Assembly: GCF_016864375.1 (NCBI RefSeq)
Contig: NZ_CP069354.1
Location: 5,353,501-5,417,500 of the forward strand
Direction of reading: 5' to 3'
Source of the DNA: Microvirga sp. VF16
GTDB taxonomy: Bacteria > Pseudomonadota > Alphaproteobacteria > Rhizobiales > Beijerinckiaceae
DNA length: 64,000 nucleotides
The notes beneath the pieces were generated by a model, which was given only the letters and a program-made list of their open reading frames with translations, had not been told where the DNA came from and did not search any database. The translations under genes were made by a program, and so were the position numbers. Of the stretch, positions 8,700 through 17,267 are shown piece by piece (the first letter of the stretch is position 1; the number at the start of each line of letters is the position of its first letter).

Positions 8700-9743
8700 A
8701 TGAGCATCAAGAGAACCGCCTTCGGCACCATCGACGACCAAGAGGTCGAAGCTTTCGACATCGAGACAGGCTCGATCCACGCCACGATCATCACTTATGC
8801 GGCAGTCTTGAGCCGCTTGTTCGTTCCCGATGGTGACGGACGGCAGGCCGACATCGTCCTAGGCTACGACGATCCGGCATCCTATGTTCAGAATCGCGGC
8901 TCGGCCGGAGCGATCTGCGGCCGCTATGCCAACCGCATCGCCGATGCACGATTCACGCTCGATGGCGAGACCTATTCCCTCTCGGCCAACGAGCCGCCCA
9001 ACCACATCCACGGCGGCTTTGGCGGTTTCAGCAAAAGGATCTGGACGGGCGAGCCCGACACGGCGAACAACGCTGTTCGGCTGACTTTGCACAGGCCTGA
9101 CGGCGATGAGGGCTATCCAGGCGCTGTCACTGCTTCCGTGACCTACAGGCTGACGGATGATCCGGCACTCGAGATCGTCATGGAGGCAACGACGGATCGT
9201 CCGACCGTGATGAACATGGCCTATCACGGCTATTGGAATCTGGCTGGTCACGATTCGGGCCATATCCGCGATCAGCATCTCCTGATCGACGCGGATCGAT
9301 ACACCCCGGTCGGGCCCGGCAAGATCCCGACCGGCGCATTAGCGCCGGTCTCCGGCACGGCCTTCGACTTCAGATCGTCACGGCCCATCGGCACAATGAT
9401 CGACGATACCACCCAGCTTCCCGAAGCCGGGTACGATCACAATTTCTGTCTCAACGACAATGGGCAGCCTCTGCGCCGCGCTGCGCGCGCGGTCGATCCC
9501 GTCTCGCGCAGAGGATTGGAGATCTGGACCAACCAGCCAGGCGTCCAGTTCTATACGGCCAATCATTTCGGCAAGGCTTCCGCCATCGGCAAGGGTGGCG
9601 CCATTTACGAGAAACATGCCGGGTTCGCGCTCGAAACCCAGAACTTCCCGAACGCGCCGAACATTCCACACTTCCCTTCGGCGGTGCTGCGCCCTGGCGA
9701 GACTTACCGCCACATCATGCGCATTCCGTTCTTTATCGCTTGA
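8700..9743 (+). CDS. Aldose 1-epimerase (GalM family)
   Basis: Mutarotase interconverting alpha and beta anomers of an aldose, cytoplasmic, 347 aa. Family signatures are in order: RYANRIADARF, NHIHGGFGGFSKR with the substrate-binding His, MAYHGYWNLAGHD with the catalytic His, DHNFCLN and the catalytic Glu in ALETQNFPNAP. Start taken at the ATG at 8700. Its place after the aldonate dehydratase suggests it supplies the pyranose or furanose form used at the head of a non-phosphorylative pentose or galactose pathway. Convergent with the DMT transporter. Confidence 0.88.
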   Translation: MSIKRTAFGTIDDQEVEAFDIETGSIHATIITYAAVLSRLFVPDGDGRQADIVLGYDDPASYVQNRGSAGAICGRYANRIADARFTLDGETYSLSANEPPNHIHGGFGGFSKRIWTGEPDTANNAVRLTLHRPDGDEGYPGAVTASVTYRLTDDPALEIVMEATTDRPTVMNMAYHGYWNLAGHDSGHIRDQHLLIDADRYTPVGPGKIPTGALAPVSGTAFDFRSSRPIGTMIDDTTQLPEAGYDHNFCLNDNGQPLRRAARAVDPVSRRGLEIWTNQPGVQFYTANHFGKASAIGKGGAIYEKHAGFALETQNFPNAPNIPHFPSAVLRPGETYRHIMRIPFFIA

Positions 9744-9780
9744 GGCGAGACAGCTTCGCTCGTCGTGGACACGAAATATG

Positions 9781-10701
9781 TCACCCGAGCTTGTCTCCTT
9801 CAATGCATTTCACACGCACGGAAGGGTCGGATCTTCTGACCGTCGCGAGCGAATTGTCAAACCTGCGTTGATGGTTGAGCAGGTACAGAACCGATCCGAT
9901 GACCACGAGAGCCCCTGCCATCACATGCAGCTTCGGCTCGTCGCCGAACACGAAGAACCCCACAGGGATCGCCCAGACGAGCTTGGTGTATTGCATGGGA
10001 GCGACGCTGGATACCGGAGCCAAGCGCAGGGACTCGATCATGAGGAACTGCGCCGACACCATCACGAGACCCGCGACGATGACCAGGCCGACATCGCTCC
10101 ATGCGGGAGCATGGCTGAGGAACACGCCGGGCAGACTCGCAGTCAGCAGTCCTGCCATGACCGCCGCGACCATGATGGCGCGGTTTTCCTGCGAGCCGAT
10201 CGTGCGCATGATCAGGATGACGCCGGCGCCCACGAAGACGTTCATGAAGGCTGCCAGGTGTCCGAGGGACAAGGCGGCATATCCCGGCTGCACCATGATC
10301 AGGATGCCGGAGAAGCCGACGAGGATGGCGATCCAGCGCGCCGGCCCCGTGCGCTCGCCGAGCAACCACGCGGCCGCAACCGTGACGACGAGCGGCGAGC
10401 CGAAGGTGATGGCATAGACATCGGCAAGCGGCAGAAGCGAGAAAGCATAGAAGCCGGACACCGTACCGACGCCGGCGAGAAAGCCGCGGCCGATCAGCAT
10501 CTTCGGATTACGGATGGCCGAGAGTCTGTACGCCTTGTCGCGCCAGATGACGATACCCACCACGATACAGGCGACGCTCGCCTGCATGGCGATGATCTGG
10601 AAGATGGGGTAGCGCAGAGAGAGGAGTTTCACCAAGGTGTCGCTGGTCGCAAATAGCCCGTTTGCGGCGATCGCAAAGAGGACACCTGTCAATCGGGTCA
10701 C
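9781..10701 (-). CDS. EamA/DMT superfamily transporter
   Basis: Inner-membrane exporter or permease of 306 aa with about ten predicted helices in two EamA repeats (roughly residues 5-140 and 150-290). Recognisable segments are FAIAANGLFATSDTLVKLLS at the start of repeat one and FGSPLVVTVAAAWLLGERTG at its end. The C-terminal PVGFFVFGDEP segment closes repeat two. Family members export amino acids, purines or drugs; the substrate cannot be told. It stands alone between convergent neighbours. Confidence 0.85.
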   Translation of the reverse strand: MTRLTGVLFAIAANGLFATSDTLVKLLSLRYPIFQIIAMQASVACIVVGIVIWRDKAYRLSAIRNPKMLIGRGFLAGVGTVSGFYAFSLLPLADVYAITFGSPLVVTVAAAWLLGERTGPARWIAILVGFSGILIMVQPGYAALSLGHLAAFMNVFVGAGVILIMRTIGSQENRAIMVAAVMAGLLTASLPGVFLSHAPAWSDVGLVIVAGLVMVSAQFLMIESLRLAPVSSVAPMQYTKLVWAIPVGFFVFGDEPKLHVMAGALVVIGSVLYLLNHQRRFDNSLATVRRSDPSVRVKCIEGDKLG

Positions 10702-10827
10702 GGGCGTATCCCACCTGGCTCATGAGGCTGCAGCCCCATCTTAGTTGCCGGTCATCATACATTCTTTTCCAAGAGTCGGAATTCCCGCAGCGCATGGGTG
10801 GGAAGCGTTCTGGTGGGAGAAACAAAC

Positions 10828-10853
10828 GAAAAAGGCGGCCCAAAGGCCGCCTT
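10828..10853 (-). terminator. Rho-independent terminator of pckA
   Basis: On the minus strand the 9-bp arms AAGGCGGCC and GGCCGCCTT enclose TTTG and are followed by a T-run. It lies 26 nt past the pckA stop codon. Confidence 0.85.
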
Positions 10854-10878
10854 CCGTTAGGGCAAGATCGACTCGAAC

Positions 10879-12489
10879 TTAAGCCGCGATCGACGTCTGC
10901 GGCGCAGCCGAGCGCACGTCCGAATCCACATGGCTCTCGAAGCGCTTGAAGTTCTCGTTGAACATGTCGATCAGGCGCTTGGCGGTCTCGGCGAACTCCG
11001 CCTTGTTCTGCCAGGTCTTGACCGGATACAGGATATGCGGCTCGACGCCGGGCACCGAGGTCGGCACCGCGAAGCCGAAGTAAGGATCGCGGCGGAAATC
11101 GGCGCGGGAGAGCGAGCCGTCCAGCGCCGCCGTCAGCAGGCGGCGGGTGACGCGGATCGGCATGCGACGGCCGACACCGTATTTGCCGCCGGTCCAGCCG
11201 GTGTTGACGAGCCAGCAATCCACCGAATGCTTGGCGATGAGATCGCGCAGCAGGTTCCCATACTCGGACGGGTGACGCGGCATGAAGGGCGCACCGAAGC
11301 AGGTCGAGAAGGTGGCTTCCGGATCTTTCACGCCCTTTTCCGTGCCCGCCACCTTCGCGGTGTAGCCGGAGAGGAAGTGATACATGGCCTCGGCCGGCGT
11401 CAGCTTCGCGATCGGAGGCAGCACGCCGAAGGCATCGCAGGTGAGCATCACGATGTTCTTCGGGATGCCCGCGCGGCCGGTGGCGCTCGCATTGGGAATG
11501 AAGTCGAGCGGATAAGCGCAGCGCGTGTTCTCCGTCTTCGACGCGTCGTCGAAATCGGGAAGGCGCGTGACCGGATCGATCGTCACGTTTTCCAGCACCG
11601 TGCCGAAGCGCTCGGTGGTGGCAAAGATCTCGGGCTCCGCCTCGCGGGACAGGCGGATGGTCTTGGCGTAGCAACCGCCCTCGAAGTTGAACACGCCGTT
11701 CGGACCCCAGCCATGCTCGTCGTCGCCGAGCAGGACGCGGTTCGGATCGGCGGAGAGCGTCGTCTTGCCGGTGCCGGACAGGCCGAAGAACACGGCCACA
11801 TCACCCTTGTCGCCCACATTGGCCGAGCAATGCATGGGCATGACCTTCTGGGCGGGCAGGACATAGTTGAGATAGGTGAAGACCGACTTCTTCATCTCGC
11901 CCGCATAGGACGTGCCGCCGATGAGCACGATCTTGCGCTTGAAGTCGCAGGCGATCACCGTCTCCGTGCGGCAGCCATGGCGGGCCGGATCGGCCTTGAA
12001 GGACGGCAGGTCGATGATGGTGAGCCCGGGGACGTAATCGGCAAGCTCGCCGCGGTCGGGACGGATCAGCAGGTTGCGGATGAAGAGCGAGTGCCAGGCA
12101 TATTCCGTGAAGACGCGCGCCTTGACCCGGTAGGCCGGATCGGCACCGCCATAGAGATCCTGCGCGAACAGTTCCTTGCCTTCGGCATGGGCCAGGAAGT
12201 CGGCCAGCAGGGTATCGAAATGACCGGGGGTGATGGCGCCGTTATTGTCCCACCACACGGTATTTTCCGTGGTCTCGTCGCGTACCACGAACTTGTCCTT
12301 GGGCGAACGGCCCGTATGGACGCCGGTGTCGGCCAGAAGCGCACCGCCCTGGACGAGCTTGGTCTCGCCCCGGGTCAGGGACTGCTCGTAGAGCGCGGGC
12401 GCCTCAAGATTCCAATAGACCCGTTTGAGATTGCGGAGGCCGGAGGCCTCTGCGCCCTGTGCGCTGTTGAAGACGCCGATATTTTCCAC
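10879..12489 (-). CDS. pckA: Phosphoenolpyruvate carboxykinase (ATP)
   Basis: Gluconeogenic enzyme: oxaloacetate + ATP to PEP + CO2 + ADP, cytoplasmic. Conserved blocks are present: [23 protein letters not shown], the kinase P-loop [16 protein letters not shown], and the metal site in [10 protein letters not shown]. At 536 aa it has the usual rhizobial length. I choose GTG at 12489 because AGGAGAA lies seven nt upstream; a GTG at 12516 has no ribosome site. It is divergent from chvI. In Brucella the orthologous pckA also sits beside bvrR/bvrS and is linked to that system, so shared control is plausible. Confidence 0.95.
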   Translation of the reverse strand: MENIGVFNSAQGAEASGLRNLKRVYWNLEAPALYEQSLTRGETKLVQGGALLADTGVHTGRSPKDKFVVRDETTENTVWWDNNGAITPGHFDTLLADFLAHAEGKELFAQDLYGGADPAYRVKARVFTEYAWHSLFIRNLLIRPDRGELADYVPGLTIIDLPSFKADPARHGCRTETVIACDFKRKIVLIGGTSYAGEMKKSVFTYLNYVLPAQKVMPMHCSANVGDKGDVAVFFGLSGTGKTTLSADPNRVLLGDDEHGWGPNGVFNFEGGCYAKTIRLSREAEPEIFATTERFGTVLENVTIDPVTRLPDFDDASKTENTRCAYPLDFIPNASATGRAGIPKNIVMLTCDAFGVLPPIAKLTPAEAMYHFLSGYTAKVAGTEKGVKDPEATFSTCFGAPFMPRHPSEYGNLLRDLIAKHSVDCWLVNTGWTGGKYGVGRRMPIRVTRRLLTAALDGSLSRADFRRDPYFGFAVPTSVPGVEPHILYPVKTWQNKAEFAETAKRLIDMFNENFKRFESHVDSDVRSAAPQTSIAA

Positions 12490-12612
12490 GGAAGACTTCT
12501 CCTGATTGGCGGCCACCGCGCAGCCGGATGAGCTGCCGTCCGCTGGCCGTCACATGGGTAGGGTCAAACAATCCTGGCAAAATTTTGCCGTCTCGCTTGA
12601 ACATGGGAACCT

Positions 12613-12640
12613 TCTTTAGGTCAGCTGACGGTGTCGTCAA
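12613..12640 (-). promoter_or_regulatory. Probable pckA promoter overlapping GTCAGCTGAC palindrome
   Basis: On the minus strand TTGACG (12640-12635) is separated by 16 nt from TAAAGA (12618-12613). The spacer contains the perfect palindrome GTCAGCTGAC (12620-12629), and a related GTCAACTGA overlaps the -35. A transcript from here would have a leader of about 120 nt. The 538-nt gap 12490-13027 contains no gene; apart from this and the chvI site I see nothing else in it. Confidence 0.4.
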
Positions 12641-12972
12641 CTGAGGTCGTTTCATCGCATTCTATTTTTTCGAGAGCCAGACCTCCATCGGCTCCAATCC
12701 TTAGAATTTTAAGGTATTTTCGGAATTCTTTCGTATGATTGACGAGCTATTTTCGCCGCAAGTCCGCCCCTCCTCGCGCCAGAGCCATCGGCCGAAGGGC
12801 CGGTCGAGGGAGGCGAAGGCGTTCTGTCCGAACCGTAATGGAGCGTTCATCCGCAGTTGAACCCACCGCCCTTAGACACCACTATCAGGCCTGCCCCTGG
12901 TCGCGGCCTGGGGGAAAACCATATTTATGCCACGAGAAAGGCGCAGTTGGGGACATTTTAGGGCCCTCTGCG

Positions 12973-12999
12973 TTGTCAGACGAGTCAGAACGCTGACAA
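12973..12999. promoter_or_regulatory. TTGTCAG / CTGACAA inverted repeat in the chvI promoter region
   Basis: Perfect 7-bp arms at 12973-12979 and 12993-12999, with a further GTCAG at 12984-12988, giving GTCAG-N4-GTCAG as a direct repeat and GTCAG-AACG-CTGAC as an inner palindrome. It ends 28 nt before the chvI start. OmpR-type regulators bind repeated half-sites, so autoregulation by ChvI is a reasonable inference. Confidence 0.4.
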
Positions 13000-13027
13000 T
13001 CGTCCGTGCCAAGCTAAGGAAGAGTTC

Positions 13028-13726
13028 ATGCCAACGATCGCCCTTGTCGATGACGATCGCAACATCCTGACCTCTGTTTCCATCGCCCTCGAAGCGGAGG
13101 GCTACCGCATCCAGACCTATACGGACGGGGCCTCGGCCCTGGACGGGCTCAAGCACGCCCCACCGGATCTGGCGATCTTCGACATCAAGATGCCGCGCAT
13201 GGACGGCATGGAGCTCCTGCGCCGCCTGCGCCAGAAATCGGATCTGCCGGTGATCTTCCTGACCTCCAAGGACGAGGAGATCGACGAGTTGTTCGGTCTC
13301 AAGATGGGCGCCGACGACTTCATCCGGAAGCCCTTCTCCCAGCGCCTCCTCGTCGAGCGCGTGAAGGCCGTTCTGCGCCGCTTCGCCCCCAAGGACCAGA
13401 GCGCCCCCAAGGAAGCCGATCCGAAGGCCCTGGAGCGCGGCCAGCTCAAGATGGACCCGGAGCGCCATGCCTGCACCTGGAAGGGCGAGCCGGTGACCCT
13501 CACCGTGACGGAATTCCTGATCCTGCAGGCGCTTGCCACGCGCCCGGGGGTGGTGAAAAGCCGCAACGCCCTGATGGATGCGGCCTATGACGACCAGGTT
13601 TATGTGGACGACCGCACCATCGACAGCCACATCAAGCGCCTGCGCAAGAAGTTCAAGTCGGTTGACCAGAGTTTCGAAATGATCGAGACCCTCTACGGCG
13701 TGGGCTACCGTTTCAAGGAAGCCTGA
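13028..13726 (+). CDS. chvI: Two-component response regulator ChvI (BvrR/ExoI orthologue)
   Basis: OmpR-family regulator, 232 aa. The receiver domain spans 1-120 with acidic pocket DDD (8-10), phospho-acceptor Asp52 in [10 protein letters not shown] and the conserved Lys in [10 protein letters not shown] winged-helix DNA-binding domain spans about 140-230 ([19 protein letters not shown], ending [12 protein letters not shown]). Neighbouring chvG, hprK and PTS genes identify it as ChvI, which controls envelope, acid and host-interaction responses in rhizobia, Agrobacterium and Brucella. It is separated from chvG by 91 nt containing a 12-bp tandem duplication. Confidence 0.95.
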   Translation: MPTIALVDDDRNILTSVSIALEAEGYRIQTYTDGASALDGLKHAPPDLAIFDIKMPRMDGMELLRRLRQKSDLPVIFLTSKDEEIDELFGLKMGADDFIRKPFSQRLLVERVKAVLRRFAPKDQSAPKEADPKALERGQLKMDPERHACTWKGEPVTLTVTEFLILQALATRPGVVKSRNALMDAAYDDQVYVDDRTIDSHIKRLRKKFKSVDQSFEMIETLYGVGYRFKEA

Positions 13727-13739
13727 CGCTTTGGTGGCA

Positions 13740-13763
13740 CAAGCAACCTGGCAAGCAACCTGG
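13740..13763 (+). repeat. 12-bp perfect tandem duplication between chvI and chvG
   Basis: CAAGCAACCTGG occurs twice in direct succession (13740-13751 and 13752-13763). It lies between the chvI stop and the chvG start. No hairpin or binding function is evident. Confidence 0.7.
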
Positions 13764-13817
13764 AAAGACGGCCATGGTTCGGTGGAAGGGAAACCGGACC
13801 ATGTTTGAACGAGTGGC

Positions 13818-15665
13818 ATGAAGGCTGATCCCATCCACGCCGAGGCGGCATTCGACGATCCGCCCGCACCGCAGGGCGCCCTGGCACGGCTGAAGCATTT
13901 CGGCCGCATGATCGTGCAGCGCGGCTCGTCGAGCCTGACGCGCCGGATCGTCGTGCTCAACCTCGCAGGGCTCGTGGTCCTGCTCGTCGGCTTTCTCTAT
14001 CTCAACCAGTTCCGCGAAGGCCTGATCGAGGCCCGGGTGCAGAGCCTTCTCACCCAGGGCGAGATCATCGCGGGCGCGATCGCCAGTTCCGCGACGGTCG
14101 AGACCAATACCATCACGATCGATCCGGACCAGCTCCTGCAGATGCAGGCGGGCGAGACGGAGCGGTTTGCCGACGAATCCTTTTCGTCGCTTGAGTTCTC
14201 CATCAATCCCGAGCGCGTCGCCCCCCTGCTGCGCCGGCTGGTGACGCCGACCAAGACCCGCGCCCGCATCTTCGACCGGGAAGGCTTGCTGCTTCTCGAT
14301 TCCCGGTCGTTCTATTCCCGCGGCGACATCCTGCGCATGGACCTGCCGCCGGTCGCCAATGTCGAGAACACGACGAGCTTCATCGAGCGCACCTGGAACA
14401 GCTTCCGCAAGATGTTCCGGCGCACCGTACGGCCGGTGCAGGAAGAGGTAGGGCCCGCCAACGGCAAGTCCCTGCCGGAGGTACAGCAGGCTTTTGCCGG
14501 CCAGCAATCGAGCGTGGTGCGCGTCAACAACCGGGGCGAGACCATCGTCTCCGTGGCCGTGCCGATCCAGCGTTTCCGCACGGTGCAAGGCGCGCTCCTG
14601 CTCTCGACCCAGGAAGGCGACATCGACGCCATCATCGCCTCCGAGCGCTTCGCCCTGCTCCAGGTCTTCCTGGTGGCGGCCGCGGTGATGATCGTCCTGT
14701 CGCTCTTCCTCGCCGGCGCCATCGCGGGCCCGGTCCGCCGGCTCGCGGAGGCGGCGGAGCGGGTGCGCTGGGGGACCAAGTCGCGCGAGGAAATTCCCGA
14801 TTTTACTGCCCGTTCCGACGAGATCGGCCATCTGTCGGGCGCCCTGCGCGACATGACCAGGGCGCTCTACAACCGCATCGACGCCATCGAGAGTTTTGCC
14901 GCGGACGTGGCGCATGAATTGAAGAACCCCCTGACCTCGCTGCGCAGCGCCGTGGAGACACTGCCGCTCGCCCGCAGCGACGAATCCCGCGAGCGCCTCC
15001 TGTCGATCATCCAGCATGACGTGAAGCGCCTCGACCGCCTGATCAGCGACATCTCGGACGCCTCGCGCCTCGATGCGGAGCTTGCCCGCGCCGATGCGGA
15101 GCCGGTGGACATGGTGCGTCTTCTCGATGCCGTGGTGTCGGTCGCCAACGAGCGCCGCCAGGAGCACGACCCGCTCATCACGCTCAGCATCGACAGGCAG
15201 GCCCAAGGCCGTGACGCCTTCCTGGTCCTCGGCCATGACAGCCGCTTGGGTCAGGTCTTTAACAACCTGATCGACAACGCGCGCTCGTTCTCGCCACTCG
15301 ACGAGACCGTGAGGGTCTCCATGCGCCGGCGCAAGAACCAAGTCGAGATCCTCGTCGAGGACAGTGGCCCTGGCATCGAGCCCGATGCCCTCGACCGGAT
15401 CTTCGAGCGCTTCTACACCGACCGACCCGAGCAGGGCTTCGGCCAGAATTCGGGCCTCGGCCTGTCCATCTCCCGCCAGATCATCGAGGCCCATCGCGGC
15501 ACGATCCGCGCCGAGAACCGGCTCGGGTCTCCCGATGAGGATGGTGAACCAACCCGGCTCGGCGCCCGCTTCGTCATCCGTCTTCCGGTCGAGGGAGCGA
15601 AGGCCAAGAAGGAGCAGGAGAAGAAGGACAGGGCCAAGCGCGAAACAGGGAAGAAAGTGTCTTGA
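13818..15665 (+). CDS. chvG: Sensor histidine kinase ChvG (BvrS/ExoS orthologue)
   Basis: Inner-membrane sensor kinase, 615 aa. A first transmembrane helix lies at about 44-62, a periplasmic sensor region of some 210 residues follows, and a second helix is at about 277-300. Then come HAMP, the HisKA dimerisation domain with phospho-His366 in VAHELKNPL, and an HATPase domain (NLIDNARSFSP, VEDSGPGIEP, GLGLSISRQI). The C-terminus is Lys/Glu-rich. Its stop overlaps the hprK start, so chvG, hprK, EIIA and HPr are probably one transcript linking envelope sensing to the regulatory PTS. Confidence 0.95.
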   Translation: MKADPIHAEAAFDDPPAPQGALARLKHFGRMIVQRGSSSLTRRIVVLNLAGLVVLLVGFLYLNQFREGLIEARVQSLLTQGEIIAGAIASSATVETNTITIDPDQLLQMQAGETERFADESFSSLEFSINPERVAPLLRRLVTPTKTRARIFDREGLLLLDSRSFYSRGDILRMDLPPVANVENTTSFIERTWNSFRKMFRRTVRPVQEEVGPANGKSLPEVQQAFAGQQSSVVRVNNRGETIVSVAVPIQRFRTVQGALLLSTQEGDIDAIIASERFALLQVFLVAAAVMIVLSLFLAGAIAGPVRRLAEAAERVRWGTKSREEIPDFTARSDEIGHLSGALRDMTRALYNRIDAIESFAADVAHELKNPLTSLRSAVETLPLARSDESRERLLSIIQHDVKRLDRLISDISDASRLDAELARADAEPVDMVRLLDAVVSVANERRQEHDPLITLSIDRQAQGRDAFLVLGHDSRLGQVFNNLIDNARSFSPLDETVRVSMRRRKNQVEILVEDSGPGIEPDALDRIFERFYTDRPEQGFGQNSGLGLSISRQIIEAHRGTIRAENRLGSPDEDGEPTRLGARFVIRLPVEGAKAKKEQEKKDRAKRETGKKVS

Positions 15666-16117
15666 GCGCGCATGAGACCATCCATGCCGGTTGCGTGCTC
15701 GTCGGTGAGGCGGGTCTCCTGATCCGGGGTGTTTCGGGATCCGGCAAGTCGACGCTGGCCCGCGAGGTGGTATCGCTCGCTCTCAGGGCGGGCCGTTTCG
15801 GAAGGCTGGTCAGTGACGATCGCACCTGCCTTGAGGCGCATCATGGCCGTCTTCTGGCGCGGCCGGTGGAACCTCTCGGAGGCCACATCGAGGTCTTCGG
15901 TCTCGGCATCGTCCGACAATCCTTCGAAAAAGCTGCCGTCGTTCGCCTGGTGGTCGATCTCTGCGATGATCCTGCCCGCTATCCGGAGGAGCAGGACAAG
16001 CATGTCATCCTCTGCGGCGTCATGATCCCTCGCATCCGGATGCAAGCCGGGGCAATCTCGGCAGATGTCGCCCTGGACAGCCTGAGTGGTGTTTGCGACA
16101 CGGTAGTGACACTGTGA
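15662..16117 (+). CDS. hprK: HPr kinase/phosphorylase, short alphaproteobacterial form
   Basis: Phosphorylates or dephosphorylates HPr on its regulatory Ser. The 151 aa protein holds only the catalytic domain: the Walker A motif RGVSGSGKSTLA near residue 22, a DDRT segment, and RYPEEQDKHVILCGVMIPRI near the C-terminus. Firmicute HprK is about 310 aa; the missing N-terminal domain is normal for Rhizobiales. Translation appears to start at TTG 15662, overlapping the chvG stop (TTGA), which implies translational coupling. Confidence 0.9.
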   Translation: MSAHETIHAGCVLVGEAGLLIRGVSGSGKSTLAREVVSLALRAGRFGRLVSDDRTCLEAHHGRLLARPVEPLGGHIEVFGLGIVRQSFEKAAVVRLVVDLCDDPARYPEEQDKHVILCGVMIPRIRMQAGAISADVALDSLSGVCDTVVTL

Positions 16118-16205
16118 TGAACTTTTCCTCTCAATGCTCTTGCGCTTGGCTTCGCAGTGCACAAAATAGCGGCTCCGCTCTCGGAGCGTTCGGACTTGTA
16201 ACATT

Positions 16206-16607
16206 ATGATTGGAATGGTGCTCGTCACCCACGGGCAGCTCGCGACGGAATTCAAAGCGGCGCTCGAGCATGTCGTGGGTCCGCAAGAGCAGCTTGAAAC
16301 GATCACGATCGGCCCCGACGACGACATGGAGACACGGCGCAAGGACATCATGGCCGCCGTGTGCCGGGTCAACTCGGGACAGGGGGTCGTGGTTCTGACG
16401 GACATGTTCGGCGGTACGCCCTCGAACCTCGCCCTGTCGTGCATGAATGGCGGCTCCGTCGAGGTGGTCGCCGGCATCAACCTGCCCATGCTCATCAAGT
16501 TGGCCTCCGTCCGCGACGAAGAACCGCTGTCCGACGCCGTCTCCCATGCCCAGGAGGCGGGGCGTAAATACATCAACATCGCCTCGCGCGTTCTCTCGGG
16601 AAAGTGA
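16206..16607 (+). CDS. PTS EIIA component, mannose family (regulatory PTS)
   Basis: Phosphoryl carrier, 133 aa, with phospho-acceptor His9 in MVLVTHGQLA, DMFGGTPSNLA in the centre and GINLPMLIKLA after it. No EIIB or EIIC permease accompanies it, so it belongs to an incomplete PTS used for regulation rather than sugar uptake, as described in Brucella melitensis beside bvrRS. Its stop overlaps the HPr start by 4 nt. Confidence 0.93.
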   Translation: MIGMVLVTHGQLATEFKAALEHVVGPQEQLETITIGPDDDMETRRKDIMAAVCRVNSGQGVVVLTDMFGGTPSNLALSCMNGGSVEVVAGINLPMLIKLASVRDEEPLSDAVSHAQEAGRKYINIASRVLSGK

Positions 16608-16933
16608 CCGTCATGGACCGGCCCCTCGATCAGGACTGTCCGCCTGCCATCGTGCCCAACGGAGCCGAGGTCCGGGAGCTTCCCATCATCAACCGCCGGG
16701 GCCTGCATGCCCGTGCCTCGGCCAAATTCGTCCAGACCGTCGAGCGCTTCAACTCCGACGTTACGGTGACCCGCTGCGGCGAGACCGTGGGCGGGCGCTC
16801 GATCATGGGCCTTCTCACCCTGGCGGCCGCCCAGGGTACCTCGATCACCGTCACAGCCAAGGGCGCAGACGCCGGCCTCTGCCTCCAGGCCATCGACGAC
16901 CTCCTCGCCAACCGGTTCGGCGAGGACGAATAG
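16604..16933 (+). CDS. ptsH: HPr family phosphocarrier protein
   Basis: Small carrier of 109 aa that accepts phosphate from EI-Ntr and passes it to EIIA proteins. His35 lies in NRRGLHARASAKF, and regulatory Ser66 in VGGRSIMGLLTLA is the expected HprK target, so both control inputs are intact. The N-terminus carries about 25 extra residues compared with E. coli HPr. GTG at 16604 overlaps the EIIA stop (GTGA); an ATG at 16613 is an alternative start. Confidence 0.93.
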   Translation: MTVMDRPLDQDCPPAIVPNGAEVRELPIINRRGLHARASAKFVQTVERFNSDVTVTRCGETVGGRSIMGLLTLAAAQGTSITVTAKGADAGLCLQAIDDLLANRFGEDE

Positions 16934-16955
16934 GGTTCCTCTTACAACACTCCCT

Positions 16956-17093
16956 CTGTCATTCCGGGGCGCCGCAGACGAGCCCGGAATCCATAAACAC
17001 GACGTCCCCAAAAGGGGAGAGTCGCGTCACCCTTAACTTGCATTGTTAGCGGTTATGGATTCCAGGCTCCGCTACGCGGCCCCGGAATGACAG
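16956..17093. repeat. Intergenic palindromic element, family B (GTCATTCCGG type)
   Basis: Outer arms CTGTCATTCCGGGGC and GGCCCCGGAATGACAG enclose inner arms GGAATCCATAA and TTATGGATTCC, forming a long cruciform-type repeat. The same modular design recurs at 31163, 33722, 34717 and 58260. It lies between HPr and ahcY; the 334-nt gap 16934-17267 has no gene. Confidence 0.8.
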
Positions 17094-17192
17094 TAAGAGC
17101 CCTCTCGCCAAGAAACATATAAAGACATCTTTATATCTTGATTGCCTCTCTCGGCGAGCTCTGGTAGAGACAGCACCAATTCAACCGACAGG

Positions 17193-17234
17193 GCATTTTT
17201 CGGCGAAGTGGATCCGGTTCGCCGCCAAAAATGC
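17193..17234. repeat. Intergenic hairpin, family A (GTGGATCCGG loop)
   Basis: GCATTTTTCGGCGAA and TTCGCCGCCAAAAATGC flank the loop GTGGATCCGG. It ends 33 nt before the ahcY start. A near-identical copy lies at 52489-52526, and related forms at 18737, 32762, 39478, 44595 and 48861. Confidence 0.8.
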
Positions 17235-17267
17235 GGTCAATAGCTCTACGTGCAAAGAGAGGCCATC

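Noticed and set aside
13713-15494. 593-codon minus-strand frame opposite chvG
   Set aside because: Antisense shadow; the plus strand encodes an unmistakable kinase with intact motifs.
16956-17234. Palindromes before ahcY considered as an S-adenosylhomocysteine riboswitch
   Set aside because: The sequences belong to two dispersed repeat families found at many unrelated loci, and I saw no match to the SAH aptamer core.
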